A stretch of 64,000 bases of DNA from Emiliania huxleyi CCMP1516 (lineage: Eukaryota > Haptophyta > Isochrysidales > Noelaerhabdaceae), in contig NW_005194878.1 of assembly GCF_000372725.1 (NCBI RefSeq), forward strand, positions 305,691 through 369,690, given 5' to 3'. Shown here in pieces: positions 10,346 through 21,269 of this stretch. Under the pieces are notes generated by a model. That model was not told where the DNA came from and did not search any database. It saw nothing but the letters and a program-made list of their open reading frames with translations. The first letter of the stretch is position 1. Each line of letters opens with the position of its first letter. The translations under genes were made by a program, and so were the position numbers.

Positions 10346-11997
10346 TAGGGTACGATACTTCCGGGCCGGTGTGCGGGGAGCGAACCTTAACGACCGCCCA
10401 GAAGCTTTCTGAGCGAACCAATCGGGCCAGGATCATCAGCATATGTCCCCTCCACAACATCGTGGGCGTTTGAGCGGTATTTGAGGAGCACCGCGACTCT
10501 GAAGTTCGGCCGGGTGGTCTGCAGACCCCCCCCCCCGGAGCAGCAGAGGCTCCGTGGGGTCGAAAAGTCGACGCTGGGAGTCGCACTCGTCAAACCGTCG
10601 CAACACCACGCGGTACGCACATACCGCCCACATCCCCTCCACCGCTGAGAAGGCGCAGATCGACCGCCGGGCCGCGTAGCCGTCGTTAAGGAGCGGTTTT
10701 TGGAGCCGTACGAAGAGGTCCCAGACGGGCGAAGATGCGGTTTTTCGACGACCACACGCGATGTGGTATCTGGTTTTTGCTAAAAACGGGCCGCCTAGTG
10801 CAGCATCACTAGTACAACACGCAACCACACTGAAAGCTCCACACTAGCCGGTATAGGCGAGCGCCGACGGCGTCACGGTCGCCGGAGTGGACGCACTGCA
10901 CACACACTGTGACCGTGTCGTGGGTGTGACAGTGCGCGACACAACCGTCGGCGCCGCGCTATCGCGGCGCCCCGCAGTCTACACGCCTCAGGCACACCCC
11001 TGAACGCGCCATGGGCGCGCAGATACACCGCAGCGCCGTGGAGAATCCACACCTGGCCGGTCCCGAGCCCCGTCCTGGGCCTCCAGGCGGCCGAAGATCG
11101 GCGTTCGGGCAGGATGAACTTGTCGGAAATGGAGCAAACTTGGCGCGGCTCGTCGCTCGCGGTACCGGGTGAGCCTGGATAGGGCAAAATCTGGGGTGAA
11201 TACGAGGGACAGAGGTCGCAAGTTTGTCGCGCAAGTTTGCGCGGCGTGGCGCTGCCCCGCTGCCGAGGGCACCACCAACCCGTGGCGGCGGCATTTCCAG
11301 CCCAAATTGGGCGTTCCGTGCGCCTTGCCGGCGAGAGTGGACGGGCTGTGCATCGTGGGGGGGGGTGAGTGGGAGGGAGGTGGTCGTGTGCCTACTTTGT
11401 CGGCCGCGCGCGAGGAAAATACTGGGTGTGAGGCGCGCAGGAGGCGAGGGTGGGCGCGCCGGCGGTCGAGCCACCGAACAATTCGACGTGGCGCAGCTCC
11501 GCGCCGGCGGGGACGACCGAGCACATGATGTCGGCGGCGGTCACGCGACGAGGGAGAGCCGCAGGAGCCCTCTGTGGAGCAGGCGCGCGAAAGCAGCGAT
11601 GAGTGGCGCTTCGTCAGCCACCTGTGGGCGGTCAGCGGGGTGACGCCACGCCTCAGCGAGCTGGATCCGGGAAGGGCAAGGGGTCACGCGGGCCCTGTCT
11701 GCAGCAGCAGTGCTAACTAAAACGACAAAATTCCGGATGGACCGGAGACTGTCTACTCTTTCGGCGCACCGTCCTCGACCGCGCTGAAAAGCTGGCTGGT
11801 GGTCGCCGCAGCGCGTCCGCGCGACTCCAACTGGTTGGGCACCTCGGCTGGGTCCATCAGCAAGAGGCCCGCCCCGTCGGGCGGCCCCGGGAGCGCATGA
11901 TGCCCCTCCGAGAGGCGCTGACGCCCCGCCGAGATCGCGCTGGTTTGGCACGAAAAACACGAGGCGCCAAGGGGGGGGGGTCAAGTATCGTACCCTA
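10346..11997 (-). mobile_element. 1.65-kb non-autonomous DNA element, copy 1 (minus orientation)
   Basis: The ends are inverted repeats: TAGGGTACGATACTT at 10346 and AAGTATCGTACCCTA ending at 11997. The interior is a near-identical reverse complement of 52468-54123, which has nearly the same length. The interior holds only open frames shared with the other copies (for example VLLKYRSNAHDVVEGTYADD) and no recognisable transposase. Confidence 0.8.
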
Positions 11998-12440
11998 GAC
12001 CCCCCCCCTAGCATGTGGTGAAGCCTCTGGGGGGGGCCGGACCCCCCCCCTAGCATGTGGTGGGCACGCCCCCCCAGCAGTTCGTGGGCTAGGAATAGCC
12101 ACCAGAGATCCGATTTTGGCCCCAAAGTTGTGAAATCGTGGCTGAAAGTCCACTATCTTGGAGAATCTGACCAGTCTCAAGGCTCATATAGCTCCAAAGG
12201 ATGATTTCCCCCTCGAAAATGCTCGAAATGAGGCGTAAAATCAAGGGCCCGGAGGGTCTGACCACGAGTCTCTGGGGGGGTCCTCGGCCACGACCCCCCC
12301 CTAGCATGTGGTGAAGGTGCTGGGGGGGTCGGGACCCCCCCCCCTACCAAGGGGGAAAACCTTTGGGGGGGGTGGGCCCCCCCCCCCCACCATTTGGTGT
12401 GCAGAGAAGCGGGGCCCCCCCCCCCCCCCCTTGGAAGCGA
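11998..12440. repeat. CTAGCATGTGGTG palindromic repeat cluster
   Basis: Three to four partial copies of a G/C-rich unit containing CTAGCATGTGGTGAAG and GGGGGGTCGGGACCCCCCC, a self-complementary sequence. Homopolymer runs here may be inflated by sequencing error. No coding sequence is seen. Confidence 0.6.
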
Positions 12441-12453
12441 TGTGCGCCTGCTC

Positions 12454-14273
12454 CTTCGCGGTGGGCGTGCCCAGGCGCAGCTGATATGGCTGCCCAGCTT
12501 GAAGTCTGCCCTGGACGGCAGGTAGATTGCGACGTCGGCTTGCGAAGCAGCAGCCTCCGCGATCAGGGAGCGGAGCTCGGCCTCGCTCGCCGCGGCGACA
12601 TCGAAGCCGGGGAAGACCGGCGGCGTAGAGGGCGGAGGCGGCGGAGGCGGGAAGACCGGCGGCAGAGGGGGCAGAGTCGGTGGCGGCGGAGAGGACGGCG
12701 GCGGAGGGGGCAGCGACGGCGGCGACGGAGAGGACGGCGGGAGGGGGGCGAGGGTGAAAGTCTCGCTGCCGTAGGATCCAGAGCCGAGCGTGAACGTATA
12801 GCCCGCACCCTCCCACTCGTCGCCGTTCCAGCCGTCGCCCCACGAGTCGTACATGTTGAGCGTGCACTCGCCGGGCGGCGCGGACAGGGTGCCAGAGTAG
12901 GGGGCCCCTCCACTGCCGATCAACGCGCCGCTACACGTCAGGTCCCACGACACCTCGTACGGGTAGCTGCCGCCACCCACAGTGACCTGGAAGTCGATTG
13001 AGCCAGACGTGTGGTCTGATGGTGCACATGCCAGCGGGAGCAGCGCGGCGAGAATCAGCAGCCACGCGCCACGCCTCGCCCCCGTCCGGCACCGCACGAG
13101 GCGCCCCGAGCTGCTCCTCCGCACCGAGAGCAGCACGCCGCCGCACGCTCCGAGCAGCAAGAACAAGGCGGCCCAAAACTGACAGCGCTGCTGGGTGCGG
13201 ACAGGCGCGAAAGAGGAGGGTCCGCTCATGAAGGGAAAGTGGAACGGGGAGGGCAGGTCGATGGAGAGCTCGTCGGTGAGTGCGTGGTGAGGCTCCGCAT
13301 GCCACGCAACGGGGGCGGCGCAGCGTGGCTGCCGGTCGGCGCACACACGTGAGACGGAGGAGATATCGGACTGGACCGAGTTCGAATCGGAGATCTGAGC
13401 GGCACGGACCTCTGCAGGCCATGCCGGCTCCGCGAGAAGAGGGCCGATGGCCCGGCCAAGCTGGAGGAAGAGATCCTTGGTTGTGGCTGGAGAAGCGGTC
13501 GCCAATCTGTTCACCCGCCACTCGCCGCCGGCGTGCATGCTAGCGACGGGCGCGACGAGGCCAGTCTCAACCAGCTTCTCGGGCGTGTTCCCAGCGTCGG
13601 CGGACCGCATCTCCGTGCCGTTCACGGGCAGGACGGTTTCGCGAACGATGATCCCTGATCTGCTGCTGTAGACGGGACCGACGAGGTCGATCTCAGGCTC
13701 GCCCTTGCGCTCCATGCTGTTGCGCGAGGCCGGGACGGTCTCCAAGTCGGCCCCGCCCTACACGCAAACACACAGGCAATCCGTCAGCGGGTGACCAGGG
13801 CTCGCACAAAGAAACAGGCAGAGGGGCGCTCACCGGCTGCTTCTCGTAAAAGTCCTTGACGGACGCCGGCGGCTCGCCAATCAGGTGCAACGGCTCGCCC
13901 ACCGCCTCTTTGATCGCTTCCATCAGTGCTCCCCACGAGCTCCCGTCCTCGTGCCCGCCCTGAACAGCGCGCGGGCTGTTAGTCACGAGCTGGCGAATAC
14001 TAGCACGCTCGAGCGAGCGCGCACCGGGTGGTTGGCGGGCGCGCTGTCCGATGACACGATGGCTGCAAACGAGCTGGTGTCGTTGCCGCCAACCTCGCAG
14101 AAGCCGTTGGGCGATGCCGGCGTGAACGGCTTCGCGACGGCTGCGGGAGGCGATGTCGGCCACGGGGAGTCGTGCCGCTGCGAGGAGAGAAGCGCGGAAG
14201 TGGCAGAGTACGAGGAGTGCGCAAACGCGGCTCCGAGGCAGATCAGCGCGAGGATGAAAAAGAGGCGGAGCAA
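12454..14273 (-). CDS. secreted/membrane protein with DSWGDGWNG domain, 3' end lost
   Basis: Exon 1 (14025-14273) starts MLRLFFILALICLGAAFA, a clear signal peptide. Canonical GT-AG introns at 13960-14024 and 13758-13833 join SAPANHP to GGHEDGSSWGALMEAI and FYEKQP to GGADLETVP in frame. Exon 3 contains two hydrophobic segments (CQFWAALFLLLGACGGVLL and WLLILAALLPLACA), then a domain CTLNMYDSWGDGWNGDEW, then a long proline-rich stretch. It ends with AELRSLIAEAAASQADVAIY and LPSRADFKLGSHISC, which looks like the start of a beta-helix (pectate-lyase-like) domain. The reading then enters the inverted repeat at 12432-12453, so the beta-helix domain is missing. Function unknown; a cell-surface or extracellular role is inferred. 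The ordinary introns here contrast with neighbouring genes. Confidence 0.65.
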
Positions 14274-14355
14274 GTTGTAGGACTTTGACCACGGGAACCG
14301 GCCGGCGGCAGAGCCCTCGGGCGTGGTATTCGTGGTCGTCTCGACGTCGACCGTC

Positions 14356-15662
14356 GCGCCCTAACCTGGTTTGTGGAGCTCCCGCAACTTACCCGTAGAG
14401 GCCACCATAAGGGACCCCATTGCCCGTTTGCCACCAGACTTTTTTTGAGTTGGAGGTAATAACTAAATGGATTGCACTCTCCCAAAGAACTGATGCATTC
14501 ATAGTGCCTTCACATAGTTACAATACCTCAAAGTTGAAAAACTCCAAAATAGGCCGTCAGGACTCTGTCAGGACTCCGTCAGGACTCTGTCAGGACTCTG
14601 TCAGGACTCTGTCAGGACTCCGTCAGGACTCTGTCAGGACTCCGTCAGGACTCCGCCAGGACAACCACTGTCCCCGCTGTGAATAGAGCCCTTAGCTAGA
14701 GAGTAGGGAGGGGTGTACAGTCGAGTTACTCCCGAGGGCAGGGACGGCCCTCCACTGAGGGAAAGGGCGCACGGGGACGGTATCGACCCAGCCACGCAGC
14801 TCTTTCCTCGCGTACAGCCAACGAGTTTGCTGGTCCACAGGCAGGCCAGGCCGTGAGCGTGGGCCGGTCAGGCCTGATCCTGCGGTGAGCACTGGAGGGC
14901 TATGCGGCTCGCTCCGTCAGCCGACTTGCGCTGTCGAGCGGTCGAGCGCTTCGGGTTGGACCCGCGGGAGGGTCCCTGCGCGGCTGACATGGCCAGCCAA
15001 GCCGTGTGCGCTGCCGTGGGTGCTGCCGTGGGTGCTGCTGTGGGCGCTGCCGTGGGCGCTGCCGTGGGCGCTGCCTCGGTCAGCAGTCGGTCAGCCGTCG
15101 TCCGCTGCTCGGCGCTGGCCTGCAGGTTGCCGGTGGCAAATCGGGGGCGCGCGGGCCATGGACGTCGTGGCCGAGCTTTGCTGCCTATGCACGTTGCCGG
15201 CTGTAACGTTGCCTGCACCATGGCCGCGCCTCTCTTGCTTGTGCGCTTTCATGGTCGGCCGAGTGGCGCGAGACCCAGTGTGATTTCTTTTGTCTGTCAG
15301 GACTCTAAGTTCTGTCAGGACTCTCAAGTTTCTGTCAGGACTCTCAAGTTTGCTTGTCAGGACTCCCAAGTTTGCGTCAGGACTGCCCCATCAGGACGAT
15401 TCCGCAGAGGGCGCGCACGGTCGAAAGGGGGGCTGGGCGTCTATCATTCACTGCTGGGGGGGAGGGGAAGGAGGGTTGCAGTGAAGGAAGGTGGAAGTCT
15501 CTTCGGAGGCACTTGTGAGCACTGTGAAGACCGTGCGCCGTCAGGACCCCGCCAGGACTCTGTCAGGACTCTGTCAGGACTCTGTCAGGACTATGTCAGG
15601 ACTCTGTCAGGACTCTGTCAGGACTGTCAGGACAGTTGCGGGAGCTCCACAAACCAGGTTCC
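14356..15662. repeat. GTCAGGACTCT arrays between short inverted repeats
   Basis: Eleven-bp tandem arrays of GTCAGGACTCT/CGTCAGGACTC occur at about 14557-14663 and again at 15293-15632 in the same orientation. Outside them AACCTGGTTTGTGGAGCTCC (near 14360) and its reverse complement (near 15640) form an inverted pair. Between lie GCTGCCGTGGGTGCTGC-type repeats (15010-15080). No gene is supported inside. Confidence 0.65.
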
Positions 15663-16348
15663 CTGAAGAGGAGGGCGCGGGCCTGGCTGTGTGAGCGGCG
15701 AGCGGGGGAGGAGAGGAGGCCGCATATGCAGGCGGCGCACACCGAGTCTGTGGTCGGCGGCGTGGAGCCGCCGGTCGCCTTGCCGGTGCCACCGAGGATG
15801 CCCTCGTTGCCGTCCGTTCCGAGCAGGGCCCCGAACCTGTTGCTGCCGCCGACCGGGGTGGTGTTCTTGGTGCGGACGATCGGGGCGGATGCGCCCTTGC
15901 GCCCCTTCTTGCGGCGCGGGTTCGACGGGGTTGTCCGGTCGGAGATACCCTGCGCGCGCGCAAGCGGTGGGTGCGTCAATAGTTGAGGCTCTGTGCGTGC
16001 ACCGCAGCCGATCGGCGCCGTGGCGGGCTTCACCCCCGGAAATTCCTTGGCCGAGACGGTCCAGTCGGCGTCGCCCTGCGCAATGAAAGCGGGGTGGGGT
16101 CGAGGAGTGGGACGGCAGACGCACGGCGCAGAATGCAAGGCGCTCGCCGCCGGGGCGGGCGTCTCCACCGGAAACTCCTCGCTCGACGGCAGCGGCGCGC
16201 CGCCGGTCGCCGCCGGCGTGAGAGCCGGGGCACTTTTGGTGACGCCGTTGGGGGCCGTCGGTGGGTCCATCGGAGTGGTGTTCTTGGAGCAGTCGACCAG
16301 GCTGGGCTCGCCCTTGCGCTCGATCTTGCGGAGCATATGGGGGTACAT
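15663..16348 (-). CDS. uncertain open frame, no recognised family
   Basis: A minus-strand frame of about 225 codons is open here and contains KIERKGEPSLVDCSKNTTPM and an R/K-rich PRRKKGRKGASAPIVRTKNT; its end runs into the GTCAGGACTCT array. SKNTTPM and RTKNTTPV are similar in amino acids and DNA (GGTGGTGTTCTTGG), as are other short phrases, suggesting internal repeats. The phrase ERKGEP also occurs in the gene at 12454-14273. It may be a gene fragment or repeat-derived. Confidence 0.25.
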
Positions 16349-16434
16349 GGGTGTGTGTATGGGGGTATATGGGGAGGAAGGAGAATTTTTGGGGGAATTT
16401 CGGGAAATTGGATCAATTGTGGAAATTTCCCCCC

Positions 16435-16745
16435 CCCCCGCCCCCCCCCCCCCACCCCCACGCCCTCCCCTCCCTTTGGAGCCTCGCCTACACAGACAAA
16501 AAGAAATCGAGCGCGGCGCGTGGTGGTTTGCTAATGAAGGCAGAGGCCGTGCTCAAAGAAGAGAGAGAGAGGGGGGGGTCGAGCCAGGTCACTCCCCCCC
16601 CCAGTCCCCCCCCCCCCCCACGCCCTCCCCTCCCCTTCGAGCCTCGCCTACACAGACAAAAAGAAATCGAGCGGCGCTGGTTTGCTAATGAAGGCAGAGG
16701 CCATGCTCAGAGAGAGAGAGAGAGAGAGAGGGTCGAGCCAGGTCA
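16435..16745. repeat. about 165-bp tandem duplication
   Basis: Two adjacent copies share CACGCCCTCCCCTCCC, GAGCCTCGCCTACACAGAC, AAAAAGAAATCGAGCG and TTTGCTAATGAAGGCAGAGG (first copy about 16458-16560, second about 16620-16715), followed by GAGAGAGA runs and GGGTCGAGCCAGGTCACT. No coding signal. Confidence 0.7.
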
Positions 16746-18300
16746 CTGCCACACCTACGGGCAGCACGCCTCGGCGTTAGCATCGCGACGACCGGCACAC
16801 TCTCTCGTGTCCTCGGCGCTAGGACTGGAGCCGGGCAGCGATTGGCAAGCGAGCGGGCTGCGTCGCTCTCTCGCCGGAAAAGAGTGGGGGCAATCGGGCG
16901 GGTTCGCTCAGGGTGGGGAACGAGCGGCAGCGGCCGCGTCTCGCGGCTCCCCGATGGCAGCAGCCTCACCTGCGAACGGGAGGTGGCAGGAATTGTGAGG
17001 CCGAGGGGGGCGTAGCCGCTCGGGCGCCAAATCGAAGCGCATCGCATGGTGGGAGCGGAGAGGGAGCGGCGGGTTGCGTGAGCAGGAGGCGTCGCGCCGC
17101 TCGGGCGTGCAGCTCCCCGCGGCCATATGTGCGTCGACGCGGCGGGGCAAGCGCGAGCGGAAGGCGAGGGTTGGACCTGTGGACCGTCGGCGAGTCGAGG
17201 GGAATGTGACGCGCGCTTTTGGATATCTATATGGAAGGACACCGAGTAAGCCAGCCGAACGCCCCGCCTCGATCAAAAAGAGCGCCTTCGGCACTACTCT
17301 CTCGAGGTCCCGCGGATCTTATAAATCAGCCGAACGGCCAAGGGCAACCCCGCAAGACTATAAACTACTAAAACAAAGACGGGCACGGGCAAGTACTACT
17401 CGCTTAGTGTGGGTAAACCATAAAAGTAGGTTTGAATTCGTCCACGTAAGGCTTGGTGAGTGGTTGGGGTGGCCTCAGGCATCCCCAAGGGAGCCTCTGC
17501 GGTGCCACATAAGCAGCTTAGTGATTGTCGAGACTTTAAAGGATCGTTGGAAGAAACGCAAACAGGACAGACGCTACTACGATGGTCACCAGTAAACCAT
17601 AATTCGACTTTGAGGGATCATATCTCAAAAGGCTGGGTGAGAGCATAGCATTATTGTTGTATATTAGGCCGCATAAGGTCAAACTCGACCCCACAAGCAT
17701 CAAGAACCCGATGCTCCGGCTCGACTGTGCCGGCACACTGCCTCCTCGCGCACGCTGCTAGCAGGCCGTTGCGGCCCGTGGTGCACCAGAGAGAGAGGTC
17801 GACACGTTGCCCCCGCCGGCGAGTCCGCGCGGCTCAGGCCGGCCAGAAGGTGTGTGGTGGCGGCACCGTGGCAGGATTGCGGAGAAGAGCTCGCCGAACG
17901 CGAGCAGCAGATGGCCAAAGTGTGCCAGCGCGAGAGCCTCGCGAGCGGGCGCAGAAGGAGCTCGCCGTGACACGATGCCGGGCGGTGGTGGTGCTCTGGC
18001 GACTGTGCACAGTGGGCAAAGTCAGGCTGCAGCAGGGCAGCACGATGGTAGTGCCCTGCTGCAGCCTGGCCTGACATGCACAGGGCGAACAGAGACACTA
18101 CTATCGTCTGGCGCTCGTCACCGAATCTGGGCCAACTTCGACCGCCGCCACAGCTCGCCACGAGCACGCAGCGACAAAATGTTGACTGTACGGAAGTTGA
18201 GGCTGGTCCAGAGGAAGAGGCTGCCGTGCGAGCCGGCAGCAGGCTGGCTCGTCGTGGACTGCAGCAGCGACTTTTATGGGTTTCTCTGTTCATAGTTCGC
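16746..18300. other. no gene recognised
   Basis: A stretch of lower GC at about 17200-17700 looks non-coding. TACTCGCTTAGTGTGGGTAA (17396) recurs as its reverse complement at about 26480, and AGTTCGCCGTCAACGATTGG (18295) recurs at 25832, so parts belong to the repeat complex around the satellite. I considered and rejected a tRNA at GGTTTGAATTCGTCC. Confidence 0.35.
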
Positions 18301-18426
18301 CGTCAACGATTGGGGTAACGATTGCGGAAAAAGTTGGAACGTTCGCGCGCCCGCTCTCTGCTCGCTCTCACCGCCACCAGCGAGCGCCGGACCGCAGCCC
18401 GGCCCACGCGGCCGGGCACCACCGTG

Positions 18427-20325
18427 ATGGCGGCCTCGCGGCCGACCATCGCTCCCGACGAGGATATCGCGGCCCTCCTCGAGCGGGCGCAAGTTTCTGC
18501 GCCCATCTCAGATAAGGTGGTGCCGCAGCTGCTGGCCCAGGATGTCGGCAGCGTCGCGGCGCCGCTCGAGGCGGGCAGCAGCGCGGTGGCCGGCGGCGAT
18601 GGTGCTGCGGGCGAGCGCGCGGGCGGCGGCGTCGGTACAGGCGCTGCCGAGGGTGCCGTGCATGCCGCATTGCATGCGATTGCCGCAGCCGGGCTTAGCG
18701 GCCCCCGCGGCGGAGATGGGACGCGCTCCGCTAGCGAGGAGCACGGCGGCGGGGCGGCGGCCGGCGGCGAGGGCCGCGGCGGCGCGCGCCCCCAAGAGGC
18801 GGACAGCGGCGCCTGTGATGCGCAGGCCGCAGAGGGTGGAATCGGAGGTGGGACCGAGGTGTCCAGTTTGGACCCCTTGGTGCCCGCGCTGCCGACGAGC
18901 GGCGATGGGACGATCGACGCTGCGAGGGAGGATGAGGAGGAGTGGGCTGCGGCGGCGGCGGCCTACCGGCAGGTGTGCCCGGTGCGGCGAGAGGTGGCCG
19001 TGTTCGAGGAGTACAGGCGCCAGGCAGCTGCTGAGGGCCGTGCAGCAGCAGAGGCAGCGGCGGAGGCGGAGATGGAGGAGGAGGAGCCCGAAACGGGCAG
19101 CGGGGAGGCTGCGGCATTGGCCGCGCCCCTGCGCGGCCTGGCGTCTGCGCCAGGCTGCGCTGGCACAACGGACAGGGTCACTTCTTTTTCCGACACTCTC
19201 CGCCCCGCCTGCAGCGCGACAACGGCTTCATCATCTTCATCAGCGGCCTTCATCCATGCCTACCGGCCTCCTGACCCTTTGAGTGTCGGGCCTTGCGGCG
19301 TGATATGCGCCCGCGGATACGCCACAATCTGGCCCGCCGGATACGACGAACCCTGCCTCCTCGATGGGGCAGCGATTCGGCTGCTGGCGTCGGCGATGGC
19401 GACAGTGCGGGCGTATGAGGACATCGAGGCGCGTCGCGGCCGGGATGGTGGCGATGTCCGGGACGTGCGCTGCTGCCGGGACGTGCGCTCCTGGGCGGAA
19501 GTCTGCGCGGCGGCTCGCGAGAGGGAGTTCAAGATCTTGGCTCGCGATTCGGTTCGCGCGGCGGCGGCTCGCGCGGCGGCTCGCGCGGCGGCGGCTCGCG
19601 CGGCGGCGGAGGCGGCGGCAGAGGTGGCTGAGGCGGCGAAGGAGGAGGAGCCCGAAACGGGCAGCGGGGAGGCTGCGGCATTGGCCGCGCCCCTGCGCGG
19701 CCTGGCGTCTGCGCCAGGCTGCGCTGGCACAACGGACAGGGTCACTTCTTTTTTCGACACTCTCCGCCCCGCTTGCAACGCGACAACGGCTTCATCACCT
19801 TCATCATCCTCGACATCCATCGCCGGTGCGGCGGCCGGCGAGGCCGCGGCGGCGGCGCCGGCGTTGACCAAGAGCGCTAGGAAGCGGCTCAAGGAGAAGG
19901 CGAGGAAGGGGCGGCGCGCTGCAGAGGCGGCGGGCGAGCCGGAGGTGGCGCCATCGCCGGCGCCGCCGCCGGTGTTCAAGACGCTCAGGGAGAAGAAGGC
20001 GGCTCAGGCGTCAGCGGAGGGCTGGGCGGCGGAGGTGGCGAGGGCCGAGGAGCTCTACGAGGAGCTGCGCGAGCGCGCGCCCCAGCACTGCCGCCGTGGC
20101 GGCAAGTGGGCGCGCGAGAAGTTCGTGATGGCGGTGCAGGGAGAGTTCCCGCGCGCGCGAGGGGCAGGCGTTCCCAAGGGGACGGTCCTGTGCCTCGGCA
20201 GGGTGCTCGACGCGCACGATGAGCAGGATGACGCGGAGGGTGGGCACCGGGACTGGGAGGAGGACCCGCTCGGGTTCGACACCAACCCGATGCTGCTCCG
20301 CGCCATGTGCATGGCGTTCGAGTGA
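18427..20325 (+). CDS. large Ala/Glu-rich protein with internal duplication, unknown function
   Basis: An intact frame with no visible intron runs from a plausible ATG at 18427 (MAASRPTIAPDEDIAALLE) to TGA at 20323-20325, about 632 residues; the open frame continues upstream to 18322. The N-terminus LLERAQVSAPISDKVVPQLL looks like real protein. Two near-identical 155-bp segments (19078-19232 and 19645-19798) encode EEEPETGSGEAAALAAPLRG and TTDRVTSF. Between them are poly-Ala/Arg repeats. The C-terminal third is charged (KSARKRLKEKARKGRR, then HCRRGGKWAREKFVMAVQGE) and may bind nucleic acid, an inference from charge only. AATAAAA lies at 20397, 72 bp past the stop. Nearby repeat junctions raise the possibility that this is a mobile-element (gag-like) protein, but no zinc knuckle, protease or reverse transcriptase is seen. 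Confidence 0.55.
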   Translation: MAASRPTIAPDEDIAALLERAQVSAPISDKVVPQLLAQDVGSVAAPLEAGSSAVAGGDGAAGERAGGGVGTGAAEGAVHAALHAIAAAGLSGPRGGDGTRSASEEHGGGAAAGGEGRGGARPQEADSGACDAQAAEGGIGGGTEVSSLDPLVPALPTSGDGTIDAAREDEEEWAAAAAAYRQVCPVRREVAVFEEYRRQAAAEGRAAAEAAAEAEMEEEEPETGSGEAAALAAPLRGLASAPGCAGTTDRVTSFSDTLRPACSATTASSSSSAAFIHAYRPPDPLSVGPCGVICARGYATIWPAGYDEPCLLDGAAIRLLASAMATVRAYEDIEARRGRDGGDVRDVRCCRDVRSWAEVCAAAREREFKILARDSVRAAAARAAARAAAARAAAEAAAEVAEAAKEEEPETGSGEAAALAAPLRGLASAPGCAGTTDRVTSFFDTLRPACNATTASSPSSSSTSIAGAAAGEAAAAAPALTKSARKRLKEKARKGRRAAEAAGEPEVAPSPAPPPVFKTLREKKAAQASAEGWAAEVARAEELYEELRERAPQHCRRGGKWAREKFVMAVQGEFPRARGAGVPKGTVLCLGRVLDAHDEQDDAEGGHRDWEEDPLGFDTNPMLLRAMCMAFE

Positions 20326-20425
20326 ACGCCGTGCAGGCAGCCTGTGCCTTTTGGTGTACCCCGTTTGTACCGCGTCCTGTGCCCCCGAGTTCATTTAATA
20401 AAACGATTGGGGTAGGGTCTCAACT

Positions 20426-20664
20426 CGTCTTCTCATATGAAGGGTCTTCATCCCTCCTGCCAGTCTTCACGGATTTTTCTCCGTGAACTCTCAGGACGCG
20501 ACGTACGTCCAAGCACGTTCCGCGTGCCTCGTGGCCGCGCTCTTTGCGTGCTGCTCCTGCAGCTCTCTCGCTGCTCTTCCTGGCCCGGCGCCGTGCCAGC
20601 TCTGTGGCCGCGCCAGGCTCTGCGACCGCGCCAGCACTCTGGCTGCGCCGGTTCTTCGCTTTCT
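20426..20664 (+). repeat. 239-bp direct repeat, left copy
   Basis: Nearly identical to 25911-26149 (both start GTCTTCTCATATGAAGGGTC and end TTCTTCGCTTTC). The pair brackets the 99-bp satellite region, about 5.5 kb apart. There is no proof that these are long terminal repeats; no TG...CA ends or primer binding site were found. Confidence 0.85.
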
Positions 20665-21269
20665 GGTGCAGATTCTGCTGCTGCGGCTTTTTCTGCTGTT
20701 GCCAGACTGCTGGCGGGCAGCAGCGCACGATGGACAGTGGCTGCATCCGCTACGCCTGCAGCAGCCGTGACGTCTCTCACCTCCTGCCTCGGCGGCCTCG
20801 ACCACTCGGTGGCCCGCAGCGGTGGCTCACCGCTCTGGCTTGACTGCTGGCTCAGCTCCACTGTTGGCGTGCTGTGGTCTCTCATCCATGACCGTCACCT
20901 TCTGCGGCCCAGCTTTCTGGCATCAATGGGCCCAGGCAGACCCACTGGGTAGACCTCCTCCCCAGGCAGCCACTGGGACCTGTCGACAGCCCACGGCTCG
21001 CTCGTGCGGCGTGGCGTCTAAGTCGCACATCCTTCTGGGCCTTAGCCCACTCTGCTGCCTCTCGGCAGCTTGGCGTTGCGAGCAGCTCTCTGCTGTCGCA
21101 TCGGCTTCTCTCTTTGGTTCTCAGACCCTCCCGCCCCTCTGGCGGCGTGGCGTTGCGACCAGCCCTCTGCTGTCGCATCGTCTTCTCTCTTTGGTTCTCA
21201 GATCCTCCCGCCCCTCTGGCGGCGTGGCGTTGCGACCAGCCCTCTGATGTCGCATCGTCTTCTCTCTCG
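20665..21269. other. degenerate repeat DNA
   Basis: Contains two to three copies of CTCTGGCGGCGTGGCGTTGCGA and CTCTTTGGTTCTCAGA (about 21060-21245), an older repeat leading into the satellite. No gene is supported. Confidence 0.5.

Larger units (their letters stand above)
10240..12453. mobile_element. 2.2-kb composite repeat bounded by a 22-bp inverted repeat
   Basis: A perfect 22-bp inverted repeat (GAGCAGGCGCACATCGCTTC plus CA) lies at 10240-10261 and 12432-12453. Inside both ends are G/C-rich blocks with CTAGCATGTGGTGAAG (near 10303, 12009, 12050 and 12302). The MITE at 10346-11997 is nested inside. The right-hand repeat coincides with the point where the DSWGDGWNG-domain gene loses similarity to its family. 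Confidence 0.6.

Noticed and set aside
10873..11643. Several 100-180 codon frames inside MITE copy 1
   Set aside because: Overlapping frames on both strands in GC-rich element DNA; the same in copy 2; no domain.
14557..15632. CRISPR-like array from regularly spaced GTCAGGACTCT
   Set aside because: Units are contiguous 11-bp tandem repeats with no unique spacers, and the genome is eukaryotic.
17396..17470. Possible tRNA around GGTTTGAATTCGTCC
   Set aside because: A T-arm-like string is present but no acceptor stem, anticodon arm or D-arm of correct spacing could be built; the sequence is part of a repeated segment.
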